A DNA stretch of 64,000 bases, taken from contig NZ_JAABNT010000002.1 of assembly GCF_010667575.1 (NCBI RefSeq), forward strand, positions 124,001-188,000, written 5' to 3'. The translations under genes and the position numbers were made by a program. Below are positions 24,144 to 33,737 of this stretch, one piece after another. The notes beneath the pieces are model-generated. The model was not told the origin of the DNA. It saw only the letters and a list, made by a program, of their open reading frames with translations, and made no database searches. The DNA is from Sulfitobacter sediminilitoris. Its GTDB lineage: Bacteria; Pseudomonadota; Alphaproteobacteria; Rhodobacterales; Rhodobacteraceae. Each line of letters opens with the position of its first letter. The stretch's first letter is position 1.

Positions 24144-24945
24144 TCTCGCGCTGGATGACATCACGCTTCATTAAGAAATCGAAGGGAAAGGCCCGCCGCT
24201 GCTCCTTCTTGCCGGAATGTTAAGCGACAATGCGACGTGGGCACCTCTGGTCCCGCTGCTGAGCGACCGATTTACCGTGATACGCCTCCACAACCGCACC
24301 ACGGGCCGGACCGCGCCTTGGGACGCTCCGGCAGATTGTGCACTGATGGCACAGGATGCCGTTGCCCTGATGGACCACCTTGGATTTCAGCAGTTCCATT
24401 GTGCCGGTCATTCGCTGGGTGGTTTGCTGACCCTCGAGATCACCAGCGCGCATCCCGACCGTGTTGCAACCGCTACCGTGCTTGCCTCGGGCCGCATCCG
24501 CGCACCACGCACGGCGGCGCTGTTCGATACGCTGCTCGCAATCCGCCGTGCACCACAGGGCGAGGAAATGTGGCTCAGGGCGCTATATCCCTGGATTTTC
24601 GGCAATGCGTTTTTCGAAGACCTCGGCAACATCGAAACCGCGCTGGGGGCAGCGCTGGCATACCCCTATGCACAGTCCGCCGATGCAATGGCGCTGCAGG
24701 TCGCGGCCTTTCGGGCGTTCCGCCCCAAGGCAAAGCCAGAGCAGATCGTGCGTCCGACGCTGATCCTCTATGCGGGGCAGGATATCATGGTGCCACCCGA
24801 TGCCGCCCGAAAGAGCTTTGGTGCTCTGCCGAACGCCACGCATCATACGATTGAGCATGCCGGGCACTCCATTGTCTGGGATGCGACCGATGAAGTTGCA
24901 GAACACCTGAGCACCTTTCTGGAGGCGCACCCGATCAGAGCCTGA
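24136..24945 (+). pseudogene. alpha/beta hydrolase with in-frame stop at codon 13
   Basis: The natural start is ATG 24136, overlapping the P1 peptidase stop. After 12 codons (MPDLALDDITLH) a TAA at 24172-24174 interrupts, then EIEGKGPPLLLLAGM continues in frame; family members have Tyr or another residue there. The remainder is intact: nucleophile elbow CAGHSLGGLLTLEI, acid-site strand LILYAGQDIMV and catalytic His in HAGHSIVWD. A restart at ATG 24217 would omit the first strand and part of the oxyanion loop. Either a recent nonsense mutation or a base-call error. Confidence 0.75.
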
Positions 24946-25593
24946 TCAGACGGCGTCAATCTGGTTGGCGGGAATGGCTTGCTCAAGCGCGGGGATCGCC
25001 ATGCAATTGGCGTGAATGCGGCTGATCGTAGGATAGCCGCTCCTATCCTCCTCAAAACGCGCATTGTTGATCACCTGCGCGTAGAGGCAAAGATCGGCCA
25101 TACTGACCGTGTCACCGTGACAGAACTCACCAGTTTCAACTTCGTTTGCCAGCCGTGTTTCAAGCGCATCCATCCCGGCGCTGGCCCATTTCCGAAACCA
25201 CTTGGCCTTGGCGGCTGCATCGGCGCCGAATTCAGTTTCAAGATGCTGTAGGATGCGCAGGTTATTCACCGGATGAATATCGAGCGCCACGATATGGGCA
25301 AGACTGCGCACGCGGGCGCGCGCCCATGGATCAGCAGGCAAAAGCGCGGGTTCGGGGTGCACCTCGTCGAGCCATTCGAGGATCGCAAGCGATTGGGGCA
25401 ATGGCCCCTGGGGTGTCACCAGCGTCGGCACCAGTCCCGAGGGGTTCATCGCAAGATGTTCGGCAGCGCGATGTTCGCCTTTGAGCAGGGCCAGCGGAAC
25501 ATAGTCGTAATCAAGCCCCTTGAGATTCAGTGCCGCGCGCACCCTGACTGATGTGGAAGATCGAAAGTAGTTATGCAGTTTGAGATCGCTCAT
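24946..25593 (-). CDS. zeta-class GST: maleylacetoacetate / maleylpyruvate isomerase
   Basis: 215 aa. Thioredoxin-like N-terminal domain with the zeta-class glutathione motif NYFRSSTSVRVRAALN, substrate-site LVPTLVTPQGPLPQSLAIL, and an all-helical C-terminal domain (NNLRILQHLETEFG, GDTVSMADLCLYAQ). Members use glutathione to isomerise a cis double bond. Pairing with a fumarylpyruvate-type hydrolase favours the gentisate-pathway enzyme (NagL-like) over the tyrosine-pathway MaiA. Start overlaps the hydrolase stop by 4 nt. Confidence 0.82.
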   Translation of the reverse strand: MSDLKLHNYFRSSTSVRVRAALNLKGLDYDYVPLALLKGEHRAAEHLAMNPSGLVPTLVTPQGPLPQSLAILEWLDEVHPEPALLPADPWARARVRSLAHIVALDIHPVNNLRILQHLETEFGADAAAKAKWFRKWASAGMDALETRLANEVETGEFCHGDTVSMADLCLYAQVINNARFEEDRSGYPTISRIHANCMAIPALEQAIPANQIDAV

Positions 25594-26285
25594 GCGCGGC
25601 CTCCGATCCTGACCTCAAGCTCGCCGACACCTTCGACACCGCCAGTGATCACATCACCGGTCACCACTGCCCCGACACCCGCTGGCGTCCCTGTCATCAC
25701 CAGATCACCGGGGGCCAGCGCCATCGACCGGGACAGGATCGCGACATGTTCTCTGACCGACCAGATCAGATCGGCAATATCCGCGTCCTGTCGCACCTCA
25801 CCATTCACCGCAAGCCAGATGCGCCCCTTCTCGACGCTTGGCACCTCGGCAATCGGTTTGATCGGACCGATGGGCGCGGATTGGTCAAATGCCTTTCCCC
25901 AGTCCCACGGGCGGCCCATCTCCTTGGCCTCGCCCTGCAGATCGCGGCGCGTCATATCAAGCCCGACCGCCGCACCCCAGACGTGGTCCATCACATCATC
26001 CTCGGCAATGTCGGACCCACCTTTGCCAATCGCGATGACCAGTTCGATCTCGTGATGCAGGTTTTCTGTCAGCTTGGGATAGGGAATGGTACAGGGCGTA
26101 TCGACAGCGGCATCCGCAGGTTTGGTGAAAAAGAACGGCGCCTCTCGGGTCGGATCCTTGCCCATCTCACGCGCATGCGCTTCGTAGTTTCGGCCAACGC
26201 AAAAGATACGCCGTATGGGAAAACGATCATCTGTGCCCTGCACCGCAAGGCTCGCCTGTTTCGGCGCATCAAAGACGTATGACAT
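25590..26285 (-). CDS. fumarylacetoacetate hydrolase family protein, probable fumarylpyruvate hydrolase (NagK-like)
   Basis: 231 aa, the short single-domain FAH type. N-terminal RRIFCVGRNYEAHAREMG, metal ligands in LHHEIELVIAIG (Glu-x-Glu) and AVGLDMTRRDLQ, and the C-terminal GDLVMTGTPAGVGAV loop. AAAGGA precedes the ATG. The VGRNYxxHAxEMG version is typical of fumarylpyruvate hydrolases, which cut fumarylpyruvate to fumarate and pyruvate. First gene of a two-gene operon with the isomerase; no gentisate dioxygenase is in the window. Confidence 0.82.
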   Translation of the reverse strand: MSYVFDAPKQASLAVQGTDDRFPIRRIFCVGRNYEAHAREMGKDPTREAPFFFTKPADAAVDTPCTIPYPKLTENLHHEIELVIAIGKGGSDIAEDDVMDHVWGAAVGLDMTRRDLQGEAKEMGRPWDWGKAFDQSAPIGPIKPIAEVPSVEKGRIWLAVNGEVRQDADIADLIWSVREHVAILSRSMALAPGDLVMTGTPAGVGAVVTGDVITGGVEGVGELEVRIGGRA

Positions 26286-26397
26286 AATGAGGTTCCTTTG
26301 TGATCGCGGCGTTCAAGGCGCGCCTGTCCGGTCCGCTAGACTTTGCTTCGCGCCTACCGAACACCTCATGCCCCGCACAGTCAACAACCCGCGACAT

Positions 26398-26817
26398 TCA
26401 TACCTTTTGCGACTCCTCCGCCGCACTTGCCCCCGCCTTTGCCAGATCTGACAGGATCGGGCAGTCAGGCCGATTATCTCCTGCGCATGACCGTACCAAC
26501 TCGCTCAACGTGTCACGCATCGCGGTCAGTTCGGTCAATTTGCCGTCAATTTCGTCAAGGTGGCTTAATGCTATTGCTTTCACATCACCGCTGGCGCGGT
26601 CCTTATCATTGTACAACGCCAAGAGGCTCCGGCAATTCTCCACTGGAAATCCCAGGGATCGGGCACGGGCCAGAAACGCCAGTTTGTGCACGTCTGTGTC
26701 CGAGAAAACGCGGTACCCATTCGCCTCGCGTTGAGGGCGCACAAGACCGATGTCTTCGTAATAGCGGATTGTCTTGGCGGGCAGTCCAGTCGCGGTACTG
26801 ACGGTTTTGATGTTCAT
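26398..26817 (-). CDS. cueR: copper-responsive MerR-family regulator CueR
   Basis: 139 aa. MerR winged helix at the N-terminus (STATGLPAKTIRYYEDIGLV), dimer helix, and metal loop C111-AGDNRPD-C119, the Cys-x7-Cys pair that binds Cu(I) in CueR. ATG overlaps the copA stop (ATGA). Predicted to distort and activate the 19-bp-spaced promoter at 29296-29326, thereby controlling its own operon. Confidence 0.9.
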   Translation of the reverse strand: MNIKTVSTATGLPAKTIRYYEDIGLVRPQREANGYRVFSDTDVHKLAFLARARSLGFPVENCRSLLALYNDKDRASGDVKAIALSHLDEIDGKLTELTAMRDTLSELVRSCAGDNRPDCPILSDLAKAGASAAEESQKV

Positions 26818-29261
26818 GCCACACCCCCCGCACGGCGAAGCCGCAGTGCATTACCCACGACAAACACCGAGGAAAACGCCATCGCCCCGGCGGCGAGGCC
26901 TGGCGACAACAAAATACCGAATGCGGGGTAGAGTAAGCCTGCCGCGACGGGGATCAGCAGCGTGTTATAGCCAAACGCCCAGATCAGGTTTTCCTTGATA
27001 TTGCGCAAGGTCTGGCGCGACAGGTTGAAAGCGTGGACGACCCCCTGCAGATCACCGGACATCAGCACCACATCCGCCGTTTCAATGGCAACATCCGTTC
27101 CGGTACCGATGGCGATGCCCACATCAGCCTCAGCAAGGACAGGTGCGTCGTTGATCCCGTCCCCGACAAAAGCGACCTTGCCATGCGCCTCGCGCAGTTC
27201 TTTGACCGCTGCCATCTTTCCTTCTGGCAACACTCCGGCCACCACGGTATCGATCCCCAGCGGGCGGGCAACGGCCCGCGCTGTGTTTTCCGCGTCTCCC
27301 GTGATCATCGCTATCTTGAGACCACGGGACTTCAGCGCAGCAATCGCGGCAGCACTCGTGGGTCTTATCGGATCAGAAACAGCCAAAAGCGCGATCAGCT
27401 TGCCATCTTGCGCTGCGAAAAAGACTGTCTGACCCTTGTTCGAAAGCGTCGAAGCCTCAACCTCTACCGGCGTCAGCTCAGCACCTTCCTGCGCCATCAA
27501 ACCCGCATTGCCAATGGCAATGCGTTTACCTTCAACAGTCGCTGTGATCCCGCGCCCGGCGTGAACTTCCAGTTTCGTTGCTTCTGGCAGACTTAAACCA
27601 GCGTCCTTGGCGCGCTCCACAACAGCGTGGGCCACAGGGTGCTCGGATTGCGCTTCGACTGCGGCGATACGGGCGAGAATAGTGTCCTCGTCATTACCGG
27701 CCAACCCGTGAAAGGTGGTCAAGGCGGGCTGGCCCTCGGTCAGCGTTCCGGTCTTGTCCACCGCGACAACCTTCACGCCGCTTAGGGATTGCAGCGCGTC
27801 ACCTTGCCGAAAAAGCACACCCAGCTCGGCCGCACGGCCAGTCCCGACCATGATCGAGGTTGGCGTAGCAAGGCCCATCGCGCAGGGACAGGCGATGATC
27901 AGAACTGAAACGCCCACTACAAGCGCATGCGACAATGCGGGCTGCGGGCCAAATACCAACCAGACGATCACGGTCAGAGCCGCGATGGCGATCACAGCAG
28001 GGACAAACCATAAGGTGACCCGGTCCACCAGCGCCTGTATCGGTAGCCGTGCACCTTGCGCCTGCTGTACCATGCGAATGATCTGGGCAAGGGTCGTATC
28101 GTCGCCCACCCGTTCGGCTTCGCAGATCAGGCTGCCATGGCCATTGACACTGCCACCAGTCAGGACATCGCCTGCTTCCTTTGAGACCTGCATCGGTTCT
28201 CCGGTGATCATGCTTTCGTCAACACGGCTTGACCCCGACACAACTTTGGCGTCCGTCGGCACCCGTGCACCCGGTTGCAGCAGGAACGTGTCACCAACAC
28301 TCAATTCCGCCACCGTCACTTCGACCCAATCCGATCCCTGCCGGACCATCGCCGTCCGCGGTTGAAGCCCGATGAGCTGGCGAATGGCTGCGCCTGTCTG
28401 GCCCTTGGCGCGTGCCTCGAACCAGCGGCCAAGCAGGATCAGCGTCACGATCACTGCCGCAGCTTCAAAATAGACGACACGGGTGCCCTGCGGCAGCAAG
28501 GACGGCGCGAACAACGCGACAGTCGAGAAGGTCCAGGCCGACCCTGCGCCCAATGCAACAAGACTGTCCATGTTGGGGGCTCTACGCCAAAGAGCAGGGA
28601 TGCCTTTGGTGAAAAAATGTCTTCCCGGACCGATCAACACAGCTGTTGTGAGCAGAAACTGGATCACCCAGCTTGTCTCAAGCCCGATGGTGCGGGCGAT
28701 GAGGTGATGCCAAGCGGGAAAGAGGTGGCCGCCCATCTCAAGCACGAAAACGGGGATCGTCAACGCTGCCGCCAATATCATCGCCCGACGGTGACCTTCC
28801 GCCTCGGCCTGCTTGATTTCGCCGTGGTCACGAACGTCCTCCTGAGAGGCAATCCGGGCCGGATATCCTGTCTTGGTCGCTACTTCAGCCAATCGCGCCG
28901 CCGTCGTCGCGCCAGGTACGAAGCGTAGTGTCGCACTCTCATCCGCGAGGTTCACGTTAACGTCGACAACGCCAGCCTCGGCACGAAGAGCGCGGTCAAG
29001 ACGACCAACGCACGAGGCGCAGGACATGCCGCTGACCGCCAGACGCAACTCCTCTGATCGAGCCGGATAACCAGCGCCATCAAGAGCCGATATCGCGTCC
29101 ATCAAAGGTGCATTCTGGTCGACCGTAATTTGCGCCGTCTCATCAGCAAGGTTTACATAGACATTCTCGGCACCCTGCACCTTTTTGAGAACCTGCGTCA
29201 CCCGCCCGGCGCAACCGCCACATGTCATATTCTGAACAGGAAATGTTATCGTCTGTGCCAC
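26814..29261 (-). CDS. copA: Cu(I)-exporting P1B-type ATPase CopA
   Basis: 815 aa from a GTG at 29261 with AAGGA 10 nt upstream. Two N-terminal heavy-metal domains (MTCGGCAGRV and MSCASCVGRL), membrane transport motif CPC in IIACPCAMGLATP, phosphorylated Asp in VVAVDKTGTLTEG, the nucleotide-site His-Pro in SEHPVAHA, and the hinge GDGINDAPVL. These define a Cu(I) efflux pump of the inner membrane. The promoter is MerR-type and the regulator gene is co-transcribed. Confidence 0.95.
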   Translation of the reverse strand: MAQTITFPVQNMTCGGCAGRVTQVLKKVQGAENVYVNLADETAQITVDQNAPLMDAISALDGAGYPARSEELRLAVSGMSCASCVGRLDRALRAEAGVVDVNVNLADESATLRFVPGATTAARLAEVATKTGYPARIASQEDVRDHGEIKQAEAEGHRRAMILAAALTIPVFVLEMGGHLFPAWHHLIARTIGLETSWVIQFLLTTAVLIGPGRHFFTKGIPALWRRAPNMDSLVALGAGSAWTFSTVALFAPSLLPQGTRVVYFEAAAVIVTLILLGRWFEARAKGQTGAAIRQLIGLQPRTAMVRQGSDWVEVTVAELSVGDTFLLQPGARVPTDAKVVSGSSRVDESMITGEPMQVSKEAGDVLTGGSVNGHGSLICEAERVGDDTTLAQIIRMVQQAQGARLPIQALVDRVTLWFVPAVIAIAALTVIVWLVFGPQPALSHALVVGVSVLIIACPCAMGLATPTSIMVGTGRAAELGVLFRQGDALQSLSGVKVVAVDKTGTLTEGQPALTTFHGLAGNDEDTILARIAAVEAQSEHPVAHAVVERAKDAGLSLPEATKLEVHAGRGITATVEGKRIAIGNAGLMAQEGAELTPVEVEASTLSNKGQTVFFAAQDGKLIALLAVSDPIRPTSAAAIAALKSRGLKIAMITGDAENTARAVARPLGIDTVVAGVLPEGKMAAVKELREAHGKVAFVGDGINDAPVLAEADVGIAIGTGTDVAIETADVVLMSGDLQGVVHAFNLSRQTLRNIKENLIWAFGYNTLLIPVAAGLLYPAFGILLSPGLAAGAMAFSSVFVVGNALRLRRAGGVA

Positions 29262-29295
29262 GGATCAGATCCTTATCTACGCGTCTCTCACACTG

Positions 29296-29326
29296 CAGAT
29301 AAGGGTTCCAGTGACTGGAAGGTCAA
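29296..29326 (-). promoter_or_regulatory. CueR-controlled promoter of copA-cueR
   Basis: Minus strand TTGACC (29326-29321), 19-bp spacer, TATCTG (29301-29296). The spacer holds the dyad CTTCCAG-TCA-CTGGAAC, matching the MerR/CueR arrangement in which the over-long spacer is corrected by the regulator. Confidence 0.82.
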
Positions 29327-29335
29327 GTGGGGTCG

Positions 29336-30352
29336 CTAGAAATTTGTCAATGCAGCCAGATGATCAGCCCCGCGCAGGAGTTGCCGGGCGTATGTTGTGG
29401 CATCGATATTCGCACCACAGACGATAACGCCAACACGTTTGCCCTGCAGGTCCTTGCGCAAAGGGCCAAAAAGACCAGCCAATGCGGCACCTGCGGCCGG
29501 TTCAACGGCCAACTTGGCATCCTGCTGAAAAATCACCATTCCGGCGCAGATCGCATCGTCGCTGACGGTGACGATACGGTCCACGTAGGCGGTGCAGAGG
29601 GCATGACCCAGCGGCAAAGCCATTGGCGCACCCAGGCTGTCTGCGATCGTGTCCACCTTGTCGAGCGTGGCGGGTGCGCCCTCTTCCAACGACCGGGACA
29701 TGCTGGCCGCGCCTTCCGGCTCCACCCCGTAGACCATGCAGGCTGGATTGATCTGCTTGACTGCGGCCGCGATACCACTGATCAACCCTCCACCACCCAC
29801 CGTGACAATCACGGCTTCAAGGTCGGGCACCTGCTCCATGAACTCCAACCCGACGCTAGCGGTGCCCAATATCGTTCCGACACCTTCGAATGGATGAATG
29901 AAGGTGCGCTCTTCCTCGCATGCCAGCCGTTCGGCCTCGGTAAACGTTTCAGCGCCGGGTGCCTTGAGCACAACCTCAGCGCCTTCTGCGCGGGCGCGTT
30001 CAATACGGAACGGATTGGCATTGTTCTGCATCACCACCTTGGCAGACAATCCGCAGATCCCCGCAGCCCAGGCCGCAGCAATGGCATGGTTGCCCGCGCT
30101 CGCCGCTGTAATGCCTGACGCCTGTTTATCTTGGGGAATCGCCCGCGCATTGGACAGCGCACCACGGGCCTTGAAAGTACCGGTATGTTGAAAACACTCC
30201 AGCTTTAGCATCACCGTTCCACCGCCCAGCCCCCGATGGACCAGCGGCGTATCAAGGGCCGCAACGGGTGTGCGCCGGACGCTGCCCTGCAGTGCTGCGG
30301 CGTTCGCTTTGATCCTTGCTAGCGTGATTTCGCCTATTTCGACCATGCTCAT
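29336..30352 (-). CDS. threonine dehydratase / serine racemase family PLP enzyme
   Basis: 338 aa from ATG 30352 (GGGAG 10 nt upstream; a longer frame to 30430 has no support). Fold-type II PLP enzyme: Schiff-base Lys in HTGTFKARGALSNAR, SAGNHAIAAAWAA, and the phosphate-binding glycine loop VTVGGGGLISGIAAA. No regulatory ACT domain follows, so this is the catabolic or racemase-like form rather than biosynthetic IlvA. The enzyme would deaminate threonine or serine, or act on a hydroxyaspartate-type substrate. Divergent from manC. Confidence 0.85.
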   Translation of the reverse strand: MSMVEIGEITLARIKANAAALQGSVRRTPVAALDTPLVHRGLGGGTVMLKLECFQHTGTFKARGALSNARAIPQDKQASGITAASAGNHAIAAAWAAGICGLSAKVVMQNNANPFRIERARAEGAEVVLKAPGAETFTEAERLACEEERTFIHPFEGVGTILGTASVGLEFMEQVPDLEAVIVTVGGGGLISGIAAAVKQINPACMVYGVEPEGAASMSRSLEEGAPATLDKVDTIADSLGAPMALPLGHALCTAYVDRIVTVSDDAICAGMVIFQQDAKLAVEPAAGAALAGLFGPLRKDLQGKRVGVIVCGANIDATTYARQLLRGADHLAALTNF

Positions 30353-30558
30353 GATCCAATTCTCCCGCCTTCGGTGTTCGACTATCAGACAATGCGGGTC
30401 ATTTGGGTCGCAAAAGTCAACAAAATTCATAACTTGGCAAAAACCGGCAAAGCGCTGCCATTCTGTAGGGTATTGTCTCTTGCAACTCAGGGGCGCGCCA
30501 TCCTAACAGGGGACGTCTCTGACGCGCTCTCAGGGGGCAAAGACGAAAAGGACGTGCG

Positions 30559-32013
30559 ATGACAACCAGCGACATTACTCCGGTGATCCTGTGTGGCGGA
30601 TCAGGGACGCGTCTGTGGCCAGTCTCCCGCAAAAGCTTCCCCAAGCAATTCATCGATCTGATTGGCGAGGGCAGCCTGTTCCAGCAATCCAGCAAGCGGT
30701 TGTCGGGTAAAGGGTTCGCAGCACCACTGGTCGTCACCAATTCAGATTTTCGGTTTATCGCAACGCAACAACTACATGATGCGGGCATCACGCCCGGTGC
30801 AGTGTTGATCGAACCGCAGGCACGCAACACAGCCCCGGCGCTGTTGGCCGCAGCCGTGCTGATGGCGCAAAGCAATCCTGCCGCGCTGATGCTTGCAGCG
30901 CCATCTGATCACTATATCACGCAGGCCGACGCTTTTTGCGATAGCATTCGCCGGGGCGTGCCTGCCGCCACCGAAGGGCAGATCGTCACATTTGGCATCA
31001 AACCCGACCGGCCCGAAACGGGCTATGGCTATCTCGAACTGGGTGACGGCACGGCCAACGGTGCGCTGCCGCTCAAGCGGTTTGTGGAAAAACCGCAACT
31101 GGCCGAAGCCGAACGCATGTTGGCCGATGGCGGCTATTTGTGGAATGCCGGTATTTTCATGTACACCGCACAAACCTTGATCGACGCCTTTGCAGAACAC
31201 GCTCCTGATATGTTGGCGCATGTGAAAGCTGCTGTTGATAAAGCGGTGCCAGACCTCGGCTTTCTGCGCCTTGATCCAGAAGAGTGGACAAAGTGCGAGG
31301 ACATCTCGGTCGATTTCGCGATCATGGAGAAGGTCAGCAACCTGAGTGTCGTCGCACATGAGGGCGATTGGTCCGATTTAGGCGGTTGGAACGCAGTGCA
31401 TCAACATGCAGATCGTGATGCAGATGGTGTGGCCCTTCAGGGCGGGGCACATGCGGTCGAATGCAAGGACACGTTGCTGCGCTCTGAAAGTGGGGCGGTT
31501 CAGCTTGTCGGCCTTGGCCTTGATAATATCGTGGCTGTAGCGATGCAGGACGCGGTTCTTGTTGCTGACCGCCGCCGGACATCAACTCTGGGCGACGTGG
31601 TCAAGCAAATGCGCGCTGCTTCCGTTTTCCAAGCAGATAATTTTCCCAAGGATCACCGCCCCTGGGGGTTTTTTGAGACACTCATCCTATCCGAGTCATT
31701 CCAGGTCAAACGTATCGTGGTGAACCCGGGTGCGGCGCTCAGCTTGCAAAGTCACAAACACAGATCCGAGCACTGGATCGTCGTGGTCGGCACTGCCAAG
31801 GTCACCGTGGGCGAGACCAAGGACAGCTTGAACGTGCAAATGGTGCATGAGAACGAGTCGGTCTACATCCCGCTGGGTGCCATCCACCGGATGGAAAACC
31901 CCGGCGATACGCCAATGGAACTGATCGAAGTCCAGACCGGCGACTATCTGGGAGAGGATGACATCATCCGCTACGAAGACGTGTACGCCCGTGGCCAGGG
32001 TGCCAAAGGTTAG
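30559..32013 (+). CDS. manC: bifunctional mannose-1-phosphate guanylyltransferase / mannose-6-phosphate isomerase
   Basis: 484 aa. N-terminal nucleotidyltransferase with VILCGGSGTRLWPVSRKSFP and FVEKP; C-terminal type II PMI cupin with HYRSEHW-like SHKHRSEHWIVVVG and IPLGAIHRMENPG. It makes GDP-mannose for polysaccharide. AAGGA lies 8 nt before the ATG. Converges tail to tail with rfbA, with 3 nt between stop codons. Confidence 0.93.
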   Translation: MTTSDITPVILCGGSGTRLWPVSRKSFPKQFIDLIGEGSLFQQSSKRLSGKGFAAPLVVTNSDFRFIATQQLHDAGITPGAVLIEPQARNTAPALLAAAVLMAQSNPAALMLAAPSDHYITQADAFCDSIRRGVPAATEGQIVTFGIKPDRPETGYGYLELGDGTANGALPLKRFVEKPQLAEAERMLADGGYLWNAGIFMYTAQTLIDAFAEHAPDMLAHVKAAVDKAVPDLGFLRLDPEEWTKCEDISVDFAIMEKVSNLSVVAHEGDWSDLGGWNAVHQHADRDADGVALQGGAHAVECKDTLLRSESGAVQLVGLGLDNIVAVAMQDAVLVADRRRTSTLGDVVKQMRAASVFQADNFPKDHRPWGFFETLILSESFQVKRIVVNPGAALSLQSHKHRSEHWIVVVGTAKVTVGETKDSLNVQMVHENESVYIPLGAIHRMENPGDTPMELIEVQTGDYLGEDDIIRYEDVYARGQGAKG

Positions 32014-32016
32014 ACA

Positions 32017-32889
32017 CTACTTCAGAAGTGTCTTGAGATAGCTGCCGTAGTCATTTTTCTCAAACATCTCGGCGCGTTTCAGCAGGTCGGAATCGTCAAT
32101 CCAGCCCTGATCATGTGCGATTTCTTCCAAGCAGCCGGTTTGCAGGCCTTGCCGCTGTGTCAATGTCCGCACGAAATTGCCTGCGTCCAGCAGGCTGGCG
32201 TGGGTGCCCGTATCCAGCCATGCGTAGCCACGGCCCATCCGTTTCACCCGCAGATTTCCCTGTGCAAGGTACATCTCAAGCAATGAGGTGATCTCAAGCT
32301 CTCCACGCGCCGAGGGTTGAACCTGACGTGCCTTTTCCGGGGCATTTGCATCCAGAAAATAAAGGCCAGTGACCGCGTAATTTGACGCGGGATTCTCAGG
32401 TTTTTCAATAATGGTCTGCGCGGTGCCCGCCTTGTCGAACCCTACGACACCGTACCTTTCCGGGTCTGAAACATGATACCCAAACACCGTGCCGCCGCTG
32501 GTCTGTTTGTCCGCATCGGCCAATAGTTCTGGCAAACCATGACCAAAAAAGATGTTATCCCCCAGAACCATTGCCGATGGCGCACCATCAAGAAAGTCTT
32601 CCGCCAAGATATAAGCCTGTGCCAATCCGTCTGGTGATGGCTGGACAATATAACTGATCGAGATACCCCACTGACTGCCATCACCCAATGACCTTTGGAA
32701 CTGCGCCTGATCCTGAGGGGTGGTGATCATTGCAATCTCGCGGATGCCCGCCAGCATCAGAACCGAGATCGGGTAATAGATCATCGGCTTGTCGTAAATC
32801 GGCAGCAGTTGCTTACTGATCCCCATCGTAATCGGGTAAAGCCGCGTGCCAGAGCCACCTGCCAGAATGATCCCTTTGCGATTGGTCAT
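32017..32889 (-). CDS. rfbA: glucose-1-phosphate thymidylyltransferase
   Basis: 290 aa. Signature [20 protein letters not shown], then [16 protein letters not shown] and [12 protein letters not shown]. First step of dTDP-L-rhamnose synthesis (glucose-1-P plus dTTP). Last gene of rfbC-B-D-A, joined to rfbD by a 4-nt ATGA overlap. A short inverted repeat spans its stop codon and the gap to manC. Confidence 0.95.
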   Translation of the reverse strand: MTNRKGIILAGGSGTRLYPITMGISKQLLPIYDKPMIYYPISVLMLAGIREIAMITTPQDQAQFQRSLGDGSQWGISISYIVQPSPDGLAQAYILAEDFLDGAPSAMVLGDNIFFGHGLPELLADADKQTSGGTVFGYHVSDPERYGVVGFDKAGTAQTIIEKPENPASNYAVTGLYFLDANAPEKARQVQPSARGELEITSLLEMYLAQGNLRVKRMGRGYAWLDTGTHASLLDAGNFVRTLTQRQGLQTGCLEEIAHDQGWIDDSDLLKRAEMFEKNDYGSYLKTLLK

Positions 32890-33737
32890 GAGAGGGCTCC
32901 CAAATCAGTGAGAATTTCAGTGAGACTATTGCGCCAATCTGGCCGCTTGATCCCGAAAGTGCTGTCTGTAGCGCTGCAATCCATCCGCGAATTAAGTGGA
33001 CGGGCAGCGGGGGTCGGATACGCGGATGAAGGGATATCGGTAACATTGCAAGCGAGGTTTGCCTGATCAAAAATCACACGGGCGAAATCCGCCCAGGAAC
33101 AATCCGGTGCGCCAGAAAAATGATAGGTGCCGGTTTTTTCAGGCGATACAGCAAGCTGCTCTGCCATTAAGTGACACGCTGTCGCAATATCTCGTGCTGC
33201 TGTTGGCCCGCCAATTTGATCTGAAACGATGTTCAGCGCATCCCGCTCTGCCCCAAGCCTGAGCATCGTTTTGACGAAATTGTTGCCATGTGCAGACACG
33301 ACCCACGAGGTGCGCAGAATCGCATGAACCCCACCAGCCGCGCGCACCTTCTGCTCGCCCGCCAGCTTTGACCGGCCATAGGCACCCAGCGGGCCTGTCG
33401 GATCATCCGGACGCCACGGCGCTGTCCCACCGCCCGAAAAGACATAATCGGTCGAAATCTGAACGAACGGGATATTCAGCGATGCACAAGCTCTTGCCAT
33501 CACGCCGGGGGCGTCCGCATTGATCAAGGTCGCCAATGCTTCTTCTTGTTCGGCTTTGTCCACGGCTGTGTAGGCAGCTGCATTGATCACGGCACGCGGG
33601 ACATGGGCATGGATCGCGGACGAACACTGTTCAGGTACCGTCAAATCCGCCTCGTCCCTGCTAATGCAGACCGTGTCGGGCAGTTTTGCCAACTCCTGCG
33701 CAACCTGTCCGGTTTTGCCGATAACAAGGATACTCAC
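32886..33737 (-). CDS. rfbD: dTDP-4-dehydrorhamnose reductase
   Basis: 283 aa. Extended SDR with the N-terminal glycine motif [12 protein letters not shown], catalytic Tyr-Lys in [10 protein letters not shown], and [11 protein letters not shown]. Last chemical step to dTDP-L-rhamnose. Overlaps both neighbours by 4 nt. Confidence 0.94.
   Translation of the reverse strand: MSILVIGKTGQVAQELAKLPDTVCISRDEADLTVPEQCSSAIHAHVPRAVINAAAYTAVDKAEQEEALATLINADAPGVMARACASLNIPFVQISTDYVFSGGGTAPWRPDDPTGPLGAYGRSKLAGEQKVRAAGGVHAILRTSWVVSAHGNNFVKTMLRLGAERDALNIVSDQIGGPTAARDIATACHLMAEQLAVSPEKTGTYHFSGAPDCSWADFARVIFDQANLACNVTDIPSSAYPTPAARPLNSRMDCSATDSTFGIKRPDWRNSLTEILTDLGALS

Noticed and set aside
29302..29320. GGAAC in the copA promoter as a possible EcfG -35 element
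   Set aside because: No CGTT at 16-17 nt; the bases are explained by the CueR dyad.
32010..32036. Inverted repeat AGACACT/AGTGTCT at the manC-rfbA junction as bidirectional terminator
   Set aside because: Only 7 bp with an 8-nt loop, partly within rfbA codons and without T-runs.
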